From NCBI GenBank assembly GCA_024811115.1, contig JAKOGH010000971.1:62001-126000 (forward strand): 64,000 bases of DNA, in the 5' to 3' direction. Every line of letters starts with the position of its first letter. Position 1 is the first letter of the stretch. The translations under genes were made by a program, and so were the position numbers. Shown one piece after another: positions 35,830 to 47,304 of this stretch. This stretch comes from Terana coerulea (taxonomy: Eukaryota; Basidiomycota; Agaricomycetes; Polyporales; Phanerochaetaceae). Under the pieces are notes generated by a model, which saw nothing but the letters and a program-made list of their open reading frames with translations, was not told the origin of the DNA and did no database searches.

Positions 35830-37379
35830 TTAGGGTCGGACGGCGAAGTCAGGGCGGTCCGCAGGAGCCTCTTCGCCCGAGCTTTGCGCCACGGGCGAAG
35901 GCGCGTCTGGGTCGGACAGGGTCTCGACGATGTATGAGTCGGGGCTGCCCCTCCGGTGCACGGCTTCGCGCATGCTGAGCATGAGCCGGCAGCCCAACAA
36001 CGACGGCAGCGCGGCGGACCACCTAGCCCAGGGGTACATGTCAGCGTGTGAAGCTTTGCAGAAAATTGAAGAATAGAGTCACGGATTGATGACGTTGATG
36101 TACTGCGGCGCGCGCGCCCAGATTATCGTGCTCGCGAGGAGCTCGACGAACACGCTGTTCAACGCCGTCAGCTCGTGGCACCGTCTGGAAATGGAGCACA
36201 TACACGGTGAAATACAGCAAGCTGTCTCGTGCGACCCGTTTGACGAGCGGCACGTGTCCCAGCGTGCTGCTTGGTCCCCACGCCTTCATCGCCACCAAGA
36301 GAAAGAGTATCGGCTCGTAGACCAGGGCGGGTATCCAGAACAGGGACGATAGGTTCAAGAAGCCTTGGTAGGCGCATCCGTCGCTGGACGACAGGATAGG
36401 GAGGCCTGCGGATGGTTTGAACGAAAGTAAGCGCGACTAAATCGAGAGCGGCGTACCTTCCAGGTGGGTTACAGTCAGGATGATCAGCACACCCATCGTA
36501 ACCGCCTCAGCTACGCAAAAGACGAGAAGGAATATCAGAATCTTCCGGTTGCGCTCGAACAAGGCGTATATCTGCGTCGCTAATTGAGCTGACTTGTCTC
36601 ATGCTCAAGGTCGAGGCTAACGTACCCTGAGCTGCAGGATGACTACTCTCGTCTGTCAGCATCGTCTGTGAGGATAGGGCCCCTTACGCACCTTGAACTG
36701 AAAGGGTGGCCAGGGTGGTGACAATGCCGTCGCAAGCTAGGTATATTGCGCAGCTACAGATTGTCTTGGTTAAGCTTGGTCGGTCTGTCGATTGAACAAC
36801 TTACATCTGTGGATGAAACTTCAGTTAGGGAATCCAAGTTCTCCATGAAGGCAGATACTGACCACGGAAGACGTGTGCGCGGCGGGTGTTATTGGTACTT
36901 CGTGTTGCCGGGTGAGTGAACAATCATGCGGATGGCGACTGCGTTGCTCACTGGTGTCAAAGATGTAGTAGCCAAGGGGAATAAATCTGTTCTGTGTGCA
37001 GTATGAGCGCTGCTAACGCCCAGGGAACGAATGTGTAGAGCGCACTAGGATATATAGCCAGAAGGCTGGCCGTCTTTTGTCTTGCATCCACATGAGGTGA
37101 ACCTATGATGGTCGATGACCTCCCATGCGACGGACACTGCGACGAGCTCATACCTCACGGTCAAGACAAAGCACTGGGACCCGTGAGTATGCTAACTAAG
37201 CGAAGGCTCGTGCGCACGTACTATGATCATAGAATAGCAGACCAATCGCGGCGGCTCTTGACCGTTTACCAACAGTCACTGACAAACACCAGTCACGCTC
37301 GGCGGCGGTTCAATTGACAGAAGGACTCACAAGCATCGACATATGAGAGTGCCAACCCGGGCGCGGCGGCGAGAGGCAT
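35830..37379 (-). CDS. DUF6533-type seven-helix membrane protein, copy D
   Basis: Start at 37379 ('MPLAAAPGLALSYVDA'), then 'TVGKRSRAAAIGLLFYDH'. Later exons include 'TTLATLSVQ', a helix exon near 36560-36470, the large exon 'SDGCAYQGFLNLSSLFWIPA...LVYEPILFLLVAMKAWG', 'VFVELLASTIIWARAPQYIN' and the C-terminal exon 'WSAALPSLLGCRLMLSMREA' with an acidic, proline-rich tail; stop at 35830. Same exon plan and strand as A-C. No lesion was found in the parts I followed, although the middle exons were not all joined base by base. Expected to be a multi-pass membrane protein of unknown role. Confidence 0.72.
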
Positions 37380-37983
37380 TTCAGGAACCGGTCCTTACTT
37401 GGAATTGCTGTCTCAGCTGGTGCTGGCAGGTTATAAGGATGTAGGTCGCCGCCGTGATCGGGCAAGGTCTGCAAGATTAATCTGCGACCAGGGATAGAAG
37501 CCTGGTCTCACAGCACAGCTGGTGATGCGGGGGGCTTTGCGATGCCTTTCCGTTTGCCTGATGGATAGACTTGCAGTGAGGTGGGAAGCAGGGATCTTTG
37601 AGGGATCTACTACGCACATCATGAGGGCGGACGGCGCCCGGCCATGGGCCAACAGGCTGTCCCCTGATGTAACTGATTCTGCCGGGCTGCCCGTCGGTTG
37701 CACGAGATCTAAAACATCATCGTTAAGGTTGCTGCAAGGCTGTTGAAGTGCGATTGGCGGAGAAGCATGTAAACTTACTAGCCAGACATCTGAGACTGAG
37801 TGCCACCACGACAGCGGCGCTCACAGCAGATGCCTTACATGGCGTGTTCGGAGTATGGCGGATGGAGACGAAATCCTGATAGCCATTATCGGCATCAGTC
37901 AAGTCTAGTATCATTGGCTCCGCCGAAATGCTGAGCAGAGATGCTTCACGGTATTAGGTGGAGCGACAATGGAATTGTTGCAG
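37380..37983. other. intergenic, no supported gene
   Basis: It holds the promoter side of copy D and the 3' side of the U6 gene (minus). Short frames only. Confidence 0.45.
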
Positions 37984-37990
37984 AAAAAAA
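37984..37990 (-). terminator. RNA polymerase III T-run for U6
   Basis: Seven consecutive A on the plus strand give a T7 terminator on the minus strand downstream of the U6 core. Confidence 0.7.
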
Positions 37991-38057
37991 GGGCAATAAA
38001 TATTGAGACCCGTAGGTCTACCACTCCGGGAAAGCGTGTCATCCTTGTGCAGGGGCC

Positions 38058-38088
<31 letters not shown>

Positions 38089-38112
38089 TTCGTATGTCAC
38101 CCCGAGGGGGAC
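37991..38112 (-). ncRNA. U6 spliceosomal RNA
   Basis: The minus strand contains the invariant U6 core: AAAAATTGGAACGATACAGA with the ACAGAGA box, then GAAGATTAGCATGGCCCCTG with the AGC triad, then GCACAAGGATGACACGC of the internal stem-loop. A GTCCCC...GGGGTGAC hairpin forms the 5' end at 38112. U6 is the catalytic RNA of the spliceosome and is made by RNA polymerase III. The region after GACACGC (TTCCCGGAGTGG...) does not resemble the usual AAATCG-type tail and is rather long before the T7 run, so the 3' end is uncertain. No TATA box was evident at the expected distance upstream. Confidence 0.88.
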
Positions 38113-38167
38113 ATTGAATGGTGCTCGAGAGCGGTCATGGTCGAGAGCAATAACCCTTTTCGGTCAA

Positions 38168-41043
38168 CTCGCGGGTGCTCACTTTGGGCGCTTCTGGCAC
38201 TCTGCCCCCAGCCTTCCTGCCACCGTCGTCCATCTCCGCTTCTACCCTCAGGGGCCCCTGTTCCACGACACAGCTGGTCTTGAACTCGCGTTATACCTCT
38301 ACAATGGGCTACGTGTCCCCGCCGCTCTCGAAAATCTTCGAAAATATGCGTACAAGGGTGTCGACAAGCGAGTACTCCTTCATCACGGCTTTTTTCGCGG
38401 TACTGACCGTGACGGCCATGAAGGTCACTGCTCTCAAGACATGTTCTGAACCCGTTCTGGAACTGGCTCGTCACACTGTGGCCAAAGTCGGTGGCTCCGA
38501 ACGTGGTGAGTCTCTATTCGGCTCGTATGCACTGGAGAGGCTGAAGTCCGCGTCCAGATCACGCTGTCAGGACTGTGCATGGTCCTCATCAACTTCGCGC
38601 AACTGCTGTACTACGATCCGGCGTACTTGACGGACAAAGAAGACGCGTCAGGGCCCCCACAATGGGTGTATTTCACGTACGTGACTGCGTCAGCACAAAG
38701 CGGGTGGATAGGACTGAGATAACACTAGGTGGGCAGCGGGGCTCTTCATCTACCAAAGCTTTGACGCAATAGACGGGTACGTGGCCTCCAAAAACGAGAA
38801 TTTACGCAAGCTCAATGCATTCTGCGTGTAGCAAGCAGGCACGGAGGACAGGCATGGCAGGACCGCTGGGTGAAATGTTCGACCATGGTGCGCGCTGTAT
38901 TCAGTATTCTGTTGCACTCATCTAATATCTATTGTTCTAGGATGTGATGCTTTGAACACGACTGTAAGACGCGCGTTTCTCGCCGTATCCACGGGAGGCT
39001 GACCACGGAACCCGACCTGCGAAGCTTGAAGTCATCTTATGTTGCCGTGCGTTGAACTTGGGCCGGTCGTGGTGGACGGTGTCATCTCAAATCGCGACTT
39101 TGGCGAACTTCTATTTGACGACTTGGGAAGAGTACTACACTGGTAAGCTACCGTCACGGGGTTCGCTCTGCATGCAAACGATTGACCTGGAATCTAGGTC
39201 AGCTTTACCTTGGCGTGTTTTCCGGGCCTGTGGAGGGAATCCTCATGATCGTGGCAATCTTCGTGATTACCGGGCTGTACGGTTCGTGTCTGGACACGTA
39301 TGATCTTACAGCCGCATCTGAAGTCACCTGCAGGCACAGCGTTCTGGGACACGCCGACCTTGACTTTCCTTGGCTTAGATCAAGTCCCACAGATTGCCAA
39401 GTACGTGCCCAACAGGGGCTTGAATGAAGCGTTCATGGCAGTTGGAGCCGTCGGGCTGGCTTTCAACATTGTCAGCAGGTACGCCTGCCTAAACTCGGAC
39501 ATGCCGTACCCGCTAAATCCCCTTTATAGCTACATAAACGTCGTGAAAGCAAGACTGGATAGCCGAAAGAGCCCGCTTGAACCTCTGTGGTACCTTTGCC
39601 CTTCCCCGCCACGGCCGCCATTCAGGTCTTATGGCTCTGGTCGCCGTCATTCAACGACTCCGCTATCATCAACTCCCCGCTGTTCGTGCCGTTCCTGTGC
39701 GCCTGGGGCCTGCAGTTTGCGCACCAAGTCGGACGGATGATCCTTGCCCATGTCACTAAGCAGCCCTTCCCCTGGGGCGACGCGATGTGGATATGGAGCC
39801 TGCTGGGTGCGATTGACGCGAACCTGCCTCGACTCATCGGCCGGTACGTTAGCTGCTATCACACGTTTTCGAGCCACGCTAATCCTTACGATAGCCCACC
39901 TCTAATCCAGCATACGTACCATAACATCGGGGTTGTTGTCTTCGTTACTCTCGGGATCTCGTTCATCTCCTACGCGCGGTTCTGCACGCTGGTCATCAAC
40001 GACATCACGAACTACCTCGGCATTGCTTGCTTCACCGTGCGGAAGAAGGATGTCACTGGTCACTGGCGAAGAGCTGCCTCGGTGGACAAGATGAATGTCG
40101 GCAAGAAGCAATGAGGGCGCACATTTCCACCACGGCGATTTCATACAGCATTCCCTGCTTCACCCGCGCCTTCTCACCGCCTTCCGTCTCAGAATCCACG
40201 ACCCTATACGATGTACACGCGCCATCATGACTCCCCACGACGTACCAATACTACAAGCTTCTCACGTCGCATTCGCCTGGACACGCCGCTCTTGTCTACC
40301 ACCCGCCTGCTACACATGTTAAAGTATCTGTACCAGCTCATGTAATCCCTTTTGTTGTACTGAGGCTGCTTTCCCACTATCCACTGCTTTCCTTTATCCG
40401 CCACGGCCCCAGGTGCTTTTGTGGTGTGGGCACTTCACGTCCTGACGGTCGAGTTTAGATTTTCTCTTCGTCTGCGGAGTTCACTGACGCCAATTCTTTG
40501 GGGCCAATTCCATCATCCATTGCTTCGAGGGCGAGATTTGATACGACGCTGTGGTATGTGAAATGTAGTTTTCCATCAATGTCCAGCACACTGATTTGTC
40601 CGATTTCTTGCAGCTCGGATGTTGACTTGCATCGAAAGAATAAGCGTACGGCCTGATTGCTTAGTCGACACTATGGTAATAGCTTGGTACTGCGGTATCA
40701 TACACCCTGAACCATCCCCGTCTACTACGACTCCAGCCTCTACAGTACTCACAACCGCGAGCTGTTATATTACTCGACGGGAAACCCACTAGCGTAGATA
40801 TGCAGTCTGGAGTAAGCCTCCTTTTCCTCCTTTTTCAAATCCACACAAACGTCGCTGATAAAGTTGGGATTTAGATCATGATGTCCCTCATTTCACGCCG
40901 TATGATCATTGTTCGCCTAACGCGTAAGGTCACCATGCATCCAAAGATGAGCTGTCATTCAATAATAAGCCGCCCGTTGCCACATATAATCCCGTAAGCA
41001 AGATCCGTATTTGTGGTCTCGCACGAAGCCCTTTCATCTAAGT
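38168..41043. repeat. inverted segmental duplication, arm 2
   Basis: Reverse-complement partner of 2595-5434. It carries the less damaged phosphotransferase gene and extends through the promoter of the first aspartic protease to 12 bp before that gene's ATG. On its other side it begins 55 bp upstream of the U6 5' end. Confidence 0.9.
38304..40114 (+). CDS. CDP-alcohol phosphotransferase (choline/ethanolamine phosphotransferase), possibly frame-damaged
   Basis: Final step of the Kennedy pathway: transfer of phosphocholine or phosphoethanolamine from CDP to diacylglycerol in the ER membrane. The N-terminal exon gives 'ALENLRKYAYKGVDK', then 'SLLSRHVLNPFWNWLVTLWP', 'ITLSGLCMVLINFAQLLYYD', 'WAAGLFIYQSFDAIDG', 'KQARRTGMAGPLGEMFDH' and 'GCDALNTT'. 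The last three exons supply the catalytic motif DG-x2-AR-x8-G-x3-D-x3-D. Then come 'LYLGVFSGPVEGILMIVAIF', 'FWDTPTLTFLGLDQVPQIAK', a membrane stretch and the C-terminus 'WRRAASVDKMNVGKKQ'. The first intron uses a GC donor (38368-38423). Two one-base losses remain: one in GTGTCCCCG just after the start (38313-38318), one in the TTT run at 39595-39597. If these are sequencing errors the gene is intact. Which substrate it prefers cannot be told. Confidence 0.8.
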
Positions 41044-41055
41044 TCTCTTTCTAGT
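40115..41055. other. 3' flank of the phosphotransferase and promoter of the first protease
   Basis: The whole region is part of the duplicated arm up to 41043. A TATA-like TATAAT at 40985-40990 lies about 70 bp before the protease ATG at 41056. No gene. Confidence 0.45.
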
Positions 41056-42796
41056 ATGAATCTTCGGCTACTCGTTACGGGTCTGCTTGCCGTGTCAGCC
41101 GCTGCCTCCCCGCCGCGCTGTCTAATGATGCCCCACGCTATCCCTATCCCGGCATCTCAATATCAACCCTGACAGGTCGATGCTTGAGTTGGACCAGATC
41201 CGGGCGAAGCGGCTCAAGAGAGTTGGTGAAAACGACTACCTAGCGAAAAAGGAGTTTATCGGACAGCCGACCAACCATGCGCTGTTTTACACGGCTCAAG
41301 TGCGTCCTTCTGCCGTTGGCATACGAAATAATCTCACTTTACGACTTTTGCACCCCCAGCTACTGGTTGGTAACCCTTCCCAAACGTGTGAGTGCATGCC
41401 ATGTATCGGCATGGCACCAGTACTGACTGGCGCTAACGCAGTCAATCTCATTATCGATAGCGCTAGCGCGAACACTTGGGTAGGCGCGAACTCGTCGAGG
41501 CCCTACGTCCCTACTAGTTCTGCCACCGACACCGGCGAGACGTTTGTGAGTGAAGGTGTCAGCGCGCATTCGGAGTGCCTAGCTAATCTTGTGAATAGTC
41601 CACGAACCATGACTCAAGAAGTGCATCTGGTCGGTGCGACGTTCCTTCTGGTGACGGATTCGTTCACATGTATTTTTAGGAGAAGAATTCGTCGATGAGG
41701 TCACGTTTGAGAGTCTCTTCGGCCCTCTTGTCATACCCCAGCAATCAATTGGCGCTGCACATGCTGCAGCTGGATTCGACGGCGCCGACGGCGTGCTAGG
41801 GTACGTGCAGTGCAACGGATTCTTTGGGCCTCTCGCTGAGACATGGTGCTCAGGATTGGTCCGACGGACCTGTCAGAAGGTAAAGCCTAGTCACAATTCT
41901 CGCGAATAATACTAAGCGGTCTATGCAGGCACTCTTTCGTCCGGTGGTACAATCCCGACCATTACCGACAATGCAATGACCTTGGGTTTGATTTCAACAA
42001 AACAAGTTGGTCTTGCTCTGGGACCCCCGGGCTCGTTGTTGCCAGATACAGAAGGAACGATAACATTCGGAGGATTCGATCCAAGAATGGTCCTCCGGGA
42101 CCCCGTTTTTGTGTACGTTTCCCTCTTCTGTAAGTTATGCACGCGTGTCTTATTCTCAATGTCAGGCCAATTACCTCGACACCTCCGTCGAACAAATACT
42201 TTGGTATTGATGCAAGTATTACCTATGGTACAAGCGGAACCGCAATCCTCCCTACTACGGCTGGTATCGTTGACACAGCCACCGCTCATATCCTCCTTGC
42301 TTCTGGTAGGATAATGTCCACTTTTTCCAGTCACATACATTTACATTTAGTACAGACGGTTTTGCGGAATATCAAGCCTCAACAGGGGCCGTTTTTGACC
42401 CAAAGACGGGCTTTTACCAAATCACCTCGACTCAGTCCGACAGCCTGCAGAGTTTGTTCTTCGAGATCGGTGGTGTGAGTGGCTTGAATCTATTCAATGT
42501 TTTCCTAGATTCTTACGCTGTATCAGACGAGCTATGAACTGGGCGCGACTGCTCAGATCTGGCCCACGGAGGTATAGCCACCCTATACTCCCCACCTTTA
42601 CTCAGAAAGCTGATATGTACATTAGATCAACTTTGTTATTGGCGGAGACCCGGGCTCGATCTATCTCACTGTCGGCGACCTCGGTTCGCCTTCTGGTGAA
42701 GGCTTAGACTTCGTCCTCGGATTGCCTTTCTTGGAGCAGTACTACTCGGTTTTCGATTCAAGCAACTCTCAGGTCGGATTTGCTACGAGAGTGTAA
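41056..42796 (+). CDS. A1 aspartic protease paralogue 1, active-site altered
   Basis: Secreted-protease layout: hydrophobic leader 'MNLRLLVTGLLAVSAAAS', propeptide, then two lobes over many short exons; stop at 42794-42796. It aligns exon by exon with the next two genes. The N-lobe active site reads 'IIDSASANTWVGA' (DTG changed to DSA). The C-lobe reads 'GIVDTATAHILLAS' (DTG changed to DTA). The flap exon, which in the others gives 'FVEYGSGLFIG', reads 'STNHDSRSAS' with the same length and phase, so the flap tyrosine is gone. A one-base loss near 41143-41150 shifts the propeptide frame. Both aspartates remain, but together these changes suggest a non-catalytic relative or a decaying gene. The C-terminal part ('EGLDFVLGLPFLEQYYSVFD') is well kept. 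Confidence 0.75.
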
Positions 42797-44048
42797 TGTC
42801 GTTCCGTGAATTTACACCAAACGATCATGCCTATTCCTTTGCAACGCCCGGAGCCTACTCTTCTTGGTGAATGAGTATCGTTATGTCTTACTCTCATCAT
42901 AAGCGTACAAAGATATGGATCGACTGTCATCCTATCTGTTCACGGTCAGCAACGGAGACTAATCATAAGCGTCGGCGCCACTTCTGGCTCTGGTCTCCTT
43001 TGCTGATTGCCCATAACCATTTCATACGGAAAAACAAGTTCTCGAGGTCTTCGTCGTGCGTCCATTCGCCGATACCGTTGTCTCGATTTCACAGCATCTA
43101 TCACTCCTTTAGGCTGCATCCAAGATCTGTGGCACCCCTCCGTATACAAGAATCATGCTGTGCGACTTGAGAGGTATTGAATCACTTACTACTAGTCGAA
43201 CTCACACGAGGCGAAGTTCTCGCCACAGCGCGCGCGCCAAGACGATCTTTCGGGGTGGTCACTGCAAAGTAGACCCCTCGTTCATTGGTCCTGGTGCCCT
43301 GAGAAATCTGCAGCTCGCGCCGTACGAAATAGCACAGTCAATCAGTGAGTTTCCCACCGAGCGCCTTCGCGATCCGTCGTGTACCTGACGTAGCTTGCTG
43401 CAGCCACACGGAGGCAACAAACATCGCAGCTTCCTTTTCCGCACGCCGTTCTTCCCGTGGTAGATCACAATTGGGCAATGGTTCATCCGGTACCGAAGGT
43501 CTTCGACCATTGAGAAATACATCATACTCTCCCACGACCTCAAGGCTGCCATCGCTGTATAGGAGGATTACGTTTCAACTCCTGCTCGCTACAACATCCC
43601 AGGACATTGCCTAGCCAAGTCGGATCACTTATCGGTGCCGTGCAAACCGTGAGAGCACTGGTGTTCTTTCGAAGCAGGTTCGTGCGCCACCAGTCATCCG
43701 CTCCGCCACAGTAAGAACTCACGCCTCCTCTGTAAGCTGTTGAGTAGCGACCCTCGCATTGCCCACGTCAGGATAATCCTCGTATCTTTGCTTTAAGAGC
43801 GCCCTGTGTGGGGACGGAATGGTCTGGGTCGAGCAAGTGTGGGGCTGACTCTGCTCGAGTGCGCTCATTTCTCTTTCTCTGGGTCGAAAGCCCGTCTCAC
43901 GTCTTGTGTGCGCTGGGATAGTTGGAGGAGACAGGCCGCCTTCATGCTCGAATGCGTGGCATTGCAAGCCCGTTAGGATGGCTGGAACACAGTGTGAACT
44001 GCTCGGTCTACCTGTCGCAAACGCACTGAGAAAACGAACATTACCGAG
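42797..44048. other. intergenic between proteases 1 and 2
   Basis: No supported gene; short frames on both strands only. It ends in the promoter of the second protease. Confidence 0.45.
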
Positions 44049-44055
44049 TATAAAA
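44049..44055 (+). promoter_or_regulatory. TATA box of protease 2
   Basis: TATAAAA lies 68 bp upstream of the ATG at 44123, in the plausible position for a strongly expressed secreted enzyme. Confidence 0.6.
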
Positions 44056-44122
44056 CAGGAGCGACCAAAGTGATGTCTCCTTCAGCTCAAACTACTCCAT
44101 CTTCCCTACTGGTCTCTGCAAG

Positions 44123-45909
44123 ATGCTCTCTCAACTTTCGGTCGCGATCTACTTGGCTCTCTTCACGGTCGCATCCCCTGTAGTCGTCAGGAATAGTCCT
44201 ATCACCGTTCCGATTGCCCGTCGCTTCAACGCGACTGGCGGTAAGGCGATACTGGCCGCAGATCAGGCGAGGGCGAAGCATCTCAAGACGAACAGTGCGG
44301 CTTCCAGAGCATCTGCCAAAGCTGCAGGCAAAGCCGCTGTCCACCCAGTGCCCGTAACTAATACTGCGGTGACTTACACGGCGCAGGTACGGAATCATAC
44401 TTTGCTGGCCTACTGAAACGCGTGCTAACAATACCATGATTTTCCGTCAGGTCATGGTTGGCAACCAAACTTGTGCGTAGACTACGCAATGTGACCTGTC
44501 CCACCAGATCAATTGATGATGCAATTACAGTCAGCCTACTCGTGGACACTGGTAGCTCCAACACCTGGGTCGGTGCAACTTTCCCGAATATCTACAAACC
44601 TACGAGCTCCTCCAGAGATACAGGTGATAGTGTGGTACGTGTCTCGACACCATGACGAGTTCTGTCCTCACACTGGCCTAGTTCGTCGAATATGGGTCCG
44701 GTCTTTTCATTGGTATGTAACTGAGGATATATGTTTCGATAAATACTGAATCTATTCGATACATAGGAGAAGAATATCTCGATACTGTGAAGTTTGGTGG
44801 TATGACCATTCACGAGCAATCCATCGGCGCGTCCACTTTTGCTATCGGATTCAACGGCGTAGATGGCATTTTGGGGTGAGTGCGGATCATGCAACATTTG
44901 TAACACTCTTTGACCCCACGGCTGTTACAGCATTGGCCCTGTGGACCTAACCGTAGGCGAGTAGTTTCCATTCGGTAGCTCAAGCTTGGGCTGACAGTGT
45001 GCGACGTAGGATCAACTTCTTCTGGCGACGCAGTCCCCACTGTCATCGATAACGCCTTCAAATCGGGGCTGATGAACGAGAAGCTAGTGGGCATCTCATT
45101 CGAGCCCCCAAACTCAGACTCCGATACCAACGGCGAACTTATGTTTGGTGGTGTCAATCAGCGCAAATTCACTGGCTCGGTTAACTTCGTGTACGTCTTT
45201 CTTCAAGCCACTGTGTTATAACACTACTTACGGTACTATAGACCAATCACATCGACGTCGCCTGCTAGTGAGTATGTCGGCCTCAATCAGAGTATTGCTT
45301 GGAGTACTGGGGGTGCCATGATTCTCCCCGGACCCGCGTCCGGTATCGCCGACACCGGAACCACGCTTGTTCTGCTTGCTACCGGTAACGCTTACTGTCC
45401 CATTGCGTATGCGTTGCCCCTTCTTATAAAGTTCTGGCAGATGCTTTCACAAGGTACATGTTGATTACCGGAGCGGTTGAGGATGAAAACACTGGCCTGC
45501 TCAAGATCACTTCGGAGCAATTTGCGAGTTTGGAGAGTTTGTTCTTCAACATCGGCGCTGTACGTCCGTCCATTACCAGCTGTGTATAATATCCGACTTA
45601 CACACTCTGCTGCAGCAAAGCTACGAGTTCACACCAAATGCTCAAATCTGGCCCCGCGCGGTAAGCAATTCAGGTGGTGAATACAAACAGAATTGTACTG
45701 ATTATTGCAACGTATAGCTCAATACCGTCATTGGCGGAGATGCAGACTCGATTTACCTCATTATCAACGACCTGGGCTCAGATTCTGGAGAAGGCTTCGA
45801 CTTCATCAACGGGTTTGCCTTCCTCGAGCGGTACTATTTCGTCTTCGACTCCGGCAAATCGCGAGTCGGATTCGCCCATACGCCATTCACCTTTGCAGCG
45901 ACCAACTAG
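44123..45909 (+). CDS. A1 aspartic protease paralogue 2 (polyporopepsin-like, secreted)
   Basis: A pepsin-family endopeptidase. The leader 'MLSQLSVAIYLALFTVAS' precedes a basic, alanine-rich propeptide ('AADQARAKHLK...'). N-lobe catalytic motif 'LLVDTGSSNTWVGA', flap exon 'FVEYGSGLFIG', C-lobe motif 'GIADTGTTLVLLAT', late motif 'VIGGDADSIYLI' and end 'FTFAATN' with stop at 45907-45909. About eleven short exons; the one intron that looks irregular (44957-45009) fits a GC-AG intron with donor GCGAGT, at the place where the fourth copy has GTGAGC. With that, every exon joins in frame, so this is the best preserved member. Likely acts outside the cell on protein substrates at acid pH (family knowledge). 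Confidence 0.85.
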
Positions 45910-47304
45910 AGATTCTGAATGAGTGGACTATGCATTGATGAGCTACCCGTATTGTTGCTTACCATCGGTACAGTTCTGATATTCGCCGCTATGCTATTTT
46001 CAATTACTTCGTTTTCAACTTTTCCTTCTCATGAAAGCTCCGCTCGGACGTACAATTATTCCAAGTCCTCAATCTCACTTTTAATCGGACAGTGCGCTGG
46101 GTGACAGGTAAGAAATTGAGTACCCTGAACGATTCAGGTGACGAGAGACTCTGGCATTGCTCTCTCGTCAAGGTCACTGAAGTGAGTCAATGCACCGTTC
46201 ATCTCCAAGCATGACCTGAACATTCATTTAGGTATACACGGCTTGGCCACCTAATTAGGTTCGCGCACACCCTGATTGTGGGCCCGTTTTTCTATAGAAA
46301 ACCGGTGGGTTTTTGAAGCATGCTAAAACGCTGGTCTGCGACTGGTAGAGAAGGCTTGATCCGTGCTCTTTGTGTTAATCTTCACATATGCAGTCCCACG
46401 ATCTCCGGGCATACCCATTGTAGAGTCAGCAAGTAACCCACCGGAGTAAAGGTGTTCTCCGATTCTAGCTTGACATTGCCGAAAGATTGCAGGTCCGGTG
46501 CTTCTCATGCAAAGACAGCCCAGAGTCTATCAGTACGTCCAGCCATACTTATTCAACCGCCCGTCTGGTCACTGACGTAGTCTATAGCAGTCGCTTCGAT
46601 GGAACAAGCGTTGCATCTTCTTGTTCTGTGAGCCCTTCGACTTGTGTCAGAGCACGTCTGAGTACTCGCCTGTCTAGCCTCAACACCCTCATCAATTGAA
46701 AATTGAACGACCATCGCGCCTTATCAGCTCGAAGTGGATGGCAGACACATCAACGTATTGCGTCTGCATACCTGCCTAGCACGTCCTCTCATAGACCTGT
46801 CGGATCATGCAGCGGCACCGTGAACACCATGAGGGTACATGTCTTCTTCGAAGCAGAAGGTGAGCGTCCAGCCAAGAATCTAGCTGGCCAAGTAAATGCT
46901 TATTATTCTCCTCACATTTGTCATTTGTCTAGCAATATCCCGAGCCTCCTGGATAATCCTCGAATCTTGGTTCTGTCGGCGCCTACCGCAAGGGCGAAAC
47001 GAGTCTCATCAGCCCGAGAGAGGTCTCGCTCACCACTGGTGCGCTTTGCTTTGCTTCCCTTCACAGGAGCTACCTCTCAATATACTTATTTGGCGTTTGT
47101 CGTGGTGTTCCGGACTTGGTATCGTTGTCTATTAGATGCGGCAACATGTGCAGTAATACGCCATCCAAGGATCACTAAACTAGCACGGTCATAGCCGATC
47201 AGCATACCGAAGAAGCGACCGCCCAAACCTACATAATGCGACGGAGGGTAGAAGATTCCTACCAAGCTCAAGCAGAGTTTCCTGCCCTCCGCACTCCCCA
47301 CCAG
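45910..47304. other. intergenic between proteases 2 and 3
   Basis: No supported gene. Short chance frames only, and no clear TATA box directly before protease 3. Confidence 0.45.

Noticed and set aside
17054..37379. Mating-type B locus (pheromone receptors with pheromones)
   Set aside because: The genes fit the DUF6533 type and not STE3 receptors, and I found no short precursor ending in a CaaX box.
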